A DNA stretch of 64,000 bases from Candidatus Uabimicrobium amorphum. Lineage in GTDB: Bacteria > Planctomycetota > Uabimicrobiia > Uabimicrobiales > Uabimicrobiaceae. The translations under genes and the position numbers were made by a program. The stretch's first letter is position 1, and every line of letters starts with the position of its first letter. The stretch is taken from positions 8,739,547-8,803,546 of the forward strand of contig NZ_AP019860.1 of NCBI RefSeq assembly GCF_009002475.1, written 5' to 3'. The notes under the pieces are model-generated. The model was not told where the DNA came from. It made no database searches and saw nothing but the letters and a program-made list of their open reading frames with translations. Below, in pieces: positions 60,021-64,000 of this stretch.

Positions 60021-60580
60021 TGCCATATGATGTCACCGATGAAACGATTGTACAAGATATTCTCGCCGGAAATAGCAACAGTTTTATCTTTATTATAGAG
60101 CGTTATCAACAACGCATTTATTCCATGGGAATGCGCTTCTTTAAAAACAAAGACGATGCAAGCGATTTCGCCCAAGAGGTGTTTATTAAGGTATTTGAAA
60201 ATTTACCGTCCTACAAAAAAAAAGCACCTTTCAAATACTGGATGGTGAAAATTGCTTATAACTATGGAATTAATTGCGTTCAAAAAAAAAATAACCACAA
60301 ACAACCGTTGAATAATGTTTACTGTGAGGAATCATCTCCGGAAAAACAGTACATAAAAAAAGAAGCAACACGCGCACTTCTCGATGCTATACAGAAGCTG
60401 CCAGAACAATATCAAATTTGTTTGGATTTCTATTTTTTTTTGGGTTTCACTTATCAACAAATTCAAGAAATAACTAATTTACCAATTAATACAATTAAAT
60501 CCCATGTGTTTCGGGCGAAACAGATATTACGTCAAGAATTAGAAAAAACCGCTGCAAAGGAGTATTACGATGAAATGTGA
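60020..60580 (+). CDS. ECF-type RNA polymerase sigma factor
   Basis: The 186-residue protein has sigma region 2 (about 23-90: FIERYQQRIYSMGMRFFKNKDDASDFAQEVFIKVFE, read in parts) with the DA-x-D-x-x-QEVFIKVF core, and region 4 (about 118-175: LPEQYQICLDFYFFLGFTYQQIQEI, LPINTIKSHVFRAKQIL), the helix-turn-helix that binds the -35 element. It lacks regions 1 and 3, as ECF sigmas do. The gene overlaps both neighbours, and the anti-sigma lies directly downstream, so release from it should switch on this operon. Confidence 0.92.
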   Translation: MPYDVTDETIVQDILAGNSNSFIFIIERYQQRIYSMGMRFFKNKDDASDFAQEVFIKVFENLPSYKKKAPFKYWMVKIAYNYGINCVQKKNNHKQPLNNVYCEESSPEKQYIKKEATRALLDAIQKLPEQYQICLDFYFFLGFTYQQIQEITNLPINTIKSHVFRAKQILRQELEKTAAKEYYDEM

Positions 60581-61037
60581 GAAGGTAAAGGAAAAATATT
60601 TCGCGTGCGATCACAATCAACGTATTCCTTTGGATGTGAAATGTCATACGCTGTTTTGTAGTTCCTGCCGCAAAGAAATACAACAATTTTCACAACATTT
60701 ATCGGAGTTGCAAAATACCACGCCTTTCGAGATAGAACAAGATTTACATGTGGCGGTTATGGCGGAAATCTCTCGACTAACCCCACCACCTCCCTCGCCA
60801 TTATCATATTCCTGGTGGATATTTGTGGGCATATTTATCTTGGCAAGTATCTTTAGCATGCCTTATAGCAATGCTTTGGTGTGGCTAGAATGGAATTTTG
60901 GACGTGATTTACAAATTCCGCTCTATTCGATTATGGGTCTAGTACTTAGTATTTATATATCCTTATTTATTGGTTTACATCTCGAAGATGTCAAAAGAAT
61001 GTCAGGTTACAACAAAAGGGACGATTCATGGAGTTAA
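60570..61037 (+). CDS. Zinc-binding anti-sigma factor (ZAS family), membrane-spanning
   Basis: The 155-residue protein carries HTLFCSSC (residues 26-33), which is the H-x3-C-x2-C zinc signature of ZAS anti-sigma factors, in its cytoplasmic N-terminal domain. Two membrane helices follow (about 82-100 and 115-134), and a short cytoplasmic tail ends it. It should hold the ECF sigma at the membrane until a signal is sensed. It overlaps the sigma stop by 11 bases (ribosome site AAAGGAG), and its end overlaps the desaturase start by 10 bases. Confidence 0.85.
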   Translation: MKCEKVKEKYFACDHNQRIPLDVKCHTLFCSSCRKEIQQFSQHLSELQNTTPFEIEQDLHVAVMAEISRLTPPPPSPLSYSWWIFVGIFILASIFSMPYSNALVWLEWNFGRDLQIPLYSIMGLVLSIYISLFIGLHLEDVKRMSGYNKRDDSWS

Positions 61038-62158
61038 GCAAAATCAACTGGCCTATTTTTTTATTTATTACAATCTATCACGCTGCGCTGCTAGTAGTGG
61101 CCCCATTTTATTTCTACTACACACCACCAGCGTGGGGCATAGTCACCATCGCTTTTATCTTATATTTTGCCAGTGGAATTAGCATTACAGGTGGTTACCA
61201 TCGTTTTTATTCACATCGCACATACAAAGCGAACAAACTAGCCGAAATTATATTGCTGTTCTTTGGGACAATGGCAGGTCAAGGGAGTGCCTTGCGCTGG
61301 TCTCATGATCATCGCATTCACCACGCACACGTTGATACAGAAAAAGACCCGTACTCGATCAGCAAAGGTTTCTGGTATGCTCACATCCTGTGGTTATTTG
61401 AAAAAGAAAAACCCATTGAACCACGTGTGGTATCTGATTTGCTTAAAAATAAGCTAGTGGTTTTCCAACATAAATACTATCCGTTGTTGTTTATTATGAC
61501 AAATGTTCTCGCTTTTTTAGGTGCGGGAGCGCTTTGCAACGATTACCTCGGAGCATTCATCGTCGTGTGGTGGTTACGTTTATTTTTCCTCCATCACTGC
61601 ACATGGTTCATCAACTCCTTGGCACACACATGGGGATCGAAGAGTTATTGCAAAGAAATATCCGCAGTGGATAACTATATCATCTCGCTTTTAACATTTG
61701 GAGAAGGTTACCACAATTACCACCATTCGTTTGCTACAGATTACAGAAATGGAATACGCTGGTATCACTTTGATCCGACAAAATGGATGATCTGGTTGCT
61801 CGCCAAAATGGGTTTAGCCAACAATCTAAAAGTGATCGATACCTATAAAGTACAAAAACGCATTATCAAAGAAGACAAAAACATACTTATCGAGTGGGTA
61901 AGACAAATATCCTACATAAAAGTAGATGTTCTCGAAGCGAAAATTCACGAAACCGCAGACAACATTGTCAAGAAAATAGCGGAAATGAATGCCTTAGTCG
62001 ACGAATACAGACAGCATAAAAAACAAAAAGCACAAAAAGACACTCTACAAGCCCTACGCATCGAAATAAAGCAAATGAAAAAGAATCTATACCAAGATTG
62101 GAAGGATTGGCTACAACTGGTAAACGACATCATGAAAATACAGCCGTTAAGTGCTTAA
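61028..62158 (+). CDS. Acyl-CoA/acyl-lipid delta-9 type fatty-acid desaturase
   Basis: The 376-residue membrane protein has four helices and the three His boxes of membrane desaturases: HRFYSH (about 58-63), DHRIHHAH (about 94-101) and HNYHH (about 232-236). It adds a double bond to fatty acyl chains with a di-iron centre. The C-terminus has an extra coiled-coil region of about 100 residues (about 270-376) not usual in the family. Sitting at the end of a sigma/anti-sigma operon, it is likely made in response to membrane state, such as cold. Confidence 0.92.
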   Translation: MELSKINWPIFLFITIYHAALLVVAPFYFYYTPPAWGIVTIAFILYFASGISITGGYHRFYSHRTYKANKLAEIILLFFGTMAGQGSALRWSHDHRIHHAHVDTEKDPYSISKGFWYAHILWLFEKEKPIEPRVVSDLLKNKLVVFQHKYYPLLFIMTNVLAFLGAGALCNDYLGAFIVVWWLRLFFLHHCTWFINSLAHTWGSKSYCKEISAVDNYIISLLTFGEGYHNYHHSFATDYRNGIRWYHFDPTKWMIWLLAKMGLANNLKVIDTYKVQKRIIKEDKNILIEWVRQISYIKVDVLEAKIHETADNIVKKIAEMNALVDEYRQHKKQKAQKDTLQALRIEIKQMKKNLYQDWKDWLQLVNDIMKIQPLSA

Positions 62159-62168
62159 TACATAATGT

Positions 62169-62210
62169 AAAAGCTCTGTGATAACCTACTTTAGTTATCA
62201 CAGAGCTTTT
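62169..62210. terminator. Terminator after the desaturase
   Basis: AAAAGCTCTGTGATAAC (62169-62185) pairs with GTTATCACAGAGCTTTT (62194-62210), a 17-bp stem with a short loop and a T run. It can serve both the desaturase and the gene ending at 62235. Confidence 0.88.
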
Positions 62211-62234
62211 CAATATAACATAGCGTAACAATAC

Positions 62235-62513
62235 CTATTGACATGTTTGAGAACGATGGACATACTTGTCAAAAGCCCAATAAGCTATTCTCGCGGCAAC
62301 GACACCAGGGACTAACAAATATAAGTACAACCGCAAGCCAATAAACACGGCGGCTGTCAAAATAGTTACAGTGGGAGTATTTTGTCCTGAGGCAGTCAAT
62401 ACGGCAAAAGCGTCACCACTACTTAACCAATATAATAGAAATATGTGGGTAAAAACAAGAGCTATCAGTGTTATGAAAATACGGTATGGTCTATGCTTTT
62501 TGTCCTTTTCCAT
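62235..62513 (-). CDS. Small two-helix membrane protein
   Basis: The family is not recognised. The 92 residues contain helices at about 12-32 (IFITLIALVFTHIFLLYWL) and about 48-75 (VTILTAAVFIGLRLYLYLLVPGVVAARIAYW, in two parts), with a basic start and end. The ATG at 62513 overlaps the stop of the upstream gene (TAATG), so they are co-translated. Confidence 0.65.
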   Translation of the reverse strand: MEKDKKHRPYRIFITLIALVFTHIFLLYWLSSGDAFAVLTASGQNTPTVTILTAAVFIGLRLYLYLLVPGVVAARIAYWAFDKYVHRSQTCQ

Positions 62514-63679
62514 TATTTGTTTCCCTCTAATGGTATTGCCGTGATCATGGCGAACATAATCGCATTGCCAAGCGGTCCTCCCGCAACATACTGCCACTTG
62601 CCTTTAGAATACAAAGGTGCCCCAAAAAGTACCGATGTACGATATATTTTTTTGAAATAAGACCTATCACCGTGTATACGCGTTCCTGCCAACATAAAAC
62701 CAGTAGGAGAAACTCCGTATCCCAAAATAACCGGTCCGGAATCAACGTCGCCAAATCCATTTTCAAAAGAAACAGGATATTCTCGCATCAATCCAAATCC
62801 CAAGAGAGAATCAGCCAATTCTTTCTTCGCAGCACGATACATTTTCGCAGAGAGATCTGGCTCTATAAAACTCAAGAAATACAATCCAAAAGCTGTACCA
62901 GAACCTCGCGGTTCATCTATTGGTTCTCCATCAGAGACATTGACCGCTTGGTACATAAGACCTGTTTGCGGATGGATGTATCGCTTGCGAAAATTTACAA
63001 GGATTTTATTTAATGGTTCGTATGGCCTGTTGGTTGCACGTGCATGTAAACCAATAGAAGCAATGGCCAAGCAATTATCCGGTGGATAAACTTCATTGGG
63101 GTATGTTTGTAAAAGCATAATTTTACTTTTTGTGATGCGACGTAACAATGCTTCACTAATACGATCGTTAATTTTGGCATAACGGGACTCGACCTTTAGT
63201 GAACGATGTAAACTAAGAACGACATTTAGGTAAGCTAAATAAGCTCCATGATCGGATACGTCACTATCAAGTGTATCCATTGCTTTGCTTCCCCATTGTT
63301 TCTCGTTAAATAGTTGCAACTTATCGCTCAACATTTTTTCGATACAAATCTCCATTTGTTGGATGTAGTGATCTTTTAATTGTGGATGTTGTTTTGCCAT
63401 TTGCGCGAAGCCGCTTGCACCTAAAACATAAGTACAAAATAGCCACTCTCCATTAAATAAATCATCTCCTGTTCCAAAATCACCAATCGATAAATCCATC
63501 TTTACATAATGTTCTACTGATTTCGCAAGTGCAATTTGACATTTGCTTTGGCCATCAAACCAGTCGTCTGCTCCTAAACCACACCACCATGCAGGAATCG
63601 TAAACGTAACTGCAATAAAAACTCCTACACCTAAAAGCAAGCGTAAAAAACGCTGTTTCAAAGTAATGTGTTGTCTCAT
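62513..63679 (-). CDS. Membrane-anchored protein of unknown function, possible alpha/alpha-toroid
   Basis: The 388-residue protein has an N-terminal hydrophobic helix (about 12-33: LLLGVGVFIAVTFTIPAWWC) and a large domain outside the membrane with regular helices and conserved-looking motifs: GEWLFCTYVLGASGF (about 77-91), DEPRGSGTAFGLYFL (about 256-270) and VDSGPVILGYGVSPTG (about 314-329). Its pattern resembles (alpha/alpha)6-barrel proteins, such as linalool-dehydratase-like or glycoside-processing domains; no assignment is safe. It is co-translated with the small membrane protein that follows. Confidence 0.6.
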   Translation of the reverse strand: MRQHITLKQRFLRLLLGVGVFIAVTFTIPAWWCGLGADDWFDGQSKCQIALAKSVEHYVKMDLSIGDFGTGDDLFNGEWLFCTYVLGASGFAQMAKQHPQLKDHYIQQMEICIEKMLSDKLQLFNEKQWGSKAMDTLDSDVSDHGAYLAYLNVVLSLHRSLKVESRYAKINDRISEALLRRITKSKIMLLQTYPNEVYPPDNCLAIASIGLHARATNRPYEPLNKILVNFRKRYIHPQTGLMYQAVNVSDGEPIDEPRGSGTAFGLYFLSFIEPDLSAKMYRAAKKELADSLLGFGLMREYPVSFENGFGDVDSGPVILGYGVSPTGFMLAGTRIHGDRSYFKKIYRTSVLFGAPLYSKGKWQYVAGGPLGNAIMFAMITAIPLEGNK

Positions 63680-63708
63680 CTAAATATCCTGAACCATCCG
63701 GTTCAATA

Positions 63709-64000
63709 CTATGGACGCCATAGATAATAAAAATTAGCCGTAAATTTTTGGCGCAGCATCGATTGCACAGGGTTTTCCGCTTTGGTTTGTGCCTGCAATA
63801 ACTCAAAGAAAGGATTGACATTTTTCTCGTATTGAACAAACGACGTGTCACTGCGCTTGATACCTAGAGTTTCGCAAATACTATCTTTAGCGTCATCAAA
63901 ATAGCCCAGTTCATCGACTAATTTGAGTTCTAAAGCTTGCTTTCCGGTATAAATACGTCCATCCGCTATTTTCTTTAGCTCATCTTCTGGCATATCGGTT
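63709..64000 (-). CDS. sppA: Signal peptide peptidase SppA, C-terminal end; 5' part beyond the window
   Basis: About 97 residues are seen. IADGRIYTGKQALELKLVDELGYFDDAKD is read in two parts, ADGRIYTGKQALEL and VDELGYFDDA; these match the S49 protease SppA end, where GRIYTG and LVDELG are conserved. The catalytic Ser and Lys lie in the unseen part. SppA degrades cleaved signal peptides in the membrane. The stop is at 63709. The 29-base gap to the previous gene suggests co-transcription. Confidence 0.85.
   Translation of the reverse strand, partial: TDMPEDELKKIADGRIYTGKQALELKLVDELGYFDDAKDSICETLGIKRSDTSFVQYEKNVNPFFELLQAQTKAENPVQSMLRQKFTANFYYLWRP

Overview
This window is low in GC (roughly 38-40% by eye) and is packed with genes on both strands. 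Several things suggest a planctomycete-type bacterium, possibly related to Candidatus Uabimicrobium. There are eukaryotic-style Ser/Thr kinases, one of them a 1,671-residue protein ending in a planctomycete-type double-CxxC zinc ribbon. FHA domains occur on a kinase and on a cytochrome. There are many lipoproteins, a didermal envelope (secretin, RND pump, GmhA) and a eukaryote-like cation-chloride cotransporter. The taxon is an inference from gene content.

Layout. 1-1354 is the 5' part of a type II secretion secretin (minus). 1510-10557 (plus) holds an AddA/RecB-like helicase with a degraded nuclease motif, a sugar-nucleotidyltransferase-like gene and the giant double kinase, whose middle contains 159-bp tandem repeats. 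10946-13608 is a TRAP-like phosphatase overlapping sthA. 13661-13850 is a MITE-like palindromic element. 13851-17730 holds a degenerate MglA-like GTPase (minus), a gamma-carbonic-anhydrase-like protein (plus) and a kinase with an FHA domain (minus). 17909-22592 is a minus-strand operon gmhA > RND adaptor > RND pump. 22692-25532 is a periplasmic protein of about twelve helical repeats. 26047-30099 carries two tetraheme cytochromes; one is fused to two FHA domains through a membrane helix, and the two genes share a nearly identical block that looks like gene conversion. 30217-32988 has an ABC ATPase, a YgfZ-like protein, a small membrane protein and ferritin.

33293-39932 has surE, a sodium:solute symporter, and a nucleoside-salvage pair (deoxynucleoside kinase and thymidine kinase). 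The first gene of the pair is split by a 1,681-bp group II intron. The intron keeps a recognisable domain V, a branch-point A and its maturase domain, but its reverse transcriptase has lost YADD. DUF1499 and ArfB-like genes follow. 40156-49666 has a lipoprotein, an enoyl-CoA hydratase with paaZ, a PepSY membrane protein, a delta-60 repeat lipoprotein, YjbQ, a YdjM-like membrane protein, a glutathione reductase and a UDG-family protein. 49680-53760 has a phosphoesterase, a CsgG/TPR-like lipoprotein and the cation-chloride cotransporter. 53761-57680 has an ABC ATPase with a membrane-anchored partner, a beta-helix lipoprotein and a solitary Cas6-like protein.

58416-62158 has a lipid kinase and then a tightly overlapping operon: small membrane protein, ECF sigma factor, zinc-binding anti-sigma factor and fatty-acid desaturase. 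This looks like a self-contained membrane-lipid response unit. The window ends in a membrane-anchored protein of unknown function, a two-helix membrane protein and the C-terminal end of SppA.

The strongest candidates for something unusual are the intron-split deoxynucleoside kinase with its RT-dead maturase, the FHA-transmembrane-tetraheme fusion with its converted paralogue, the repetitive Thr-motif kinases, and the sigma/anti-sigma/desaturase operon.
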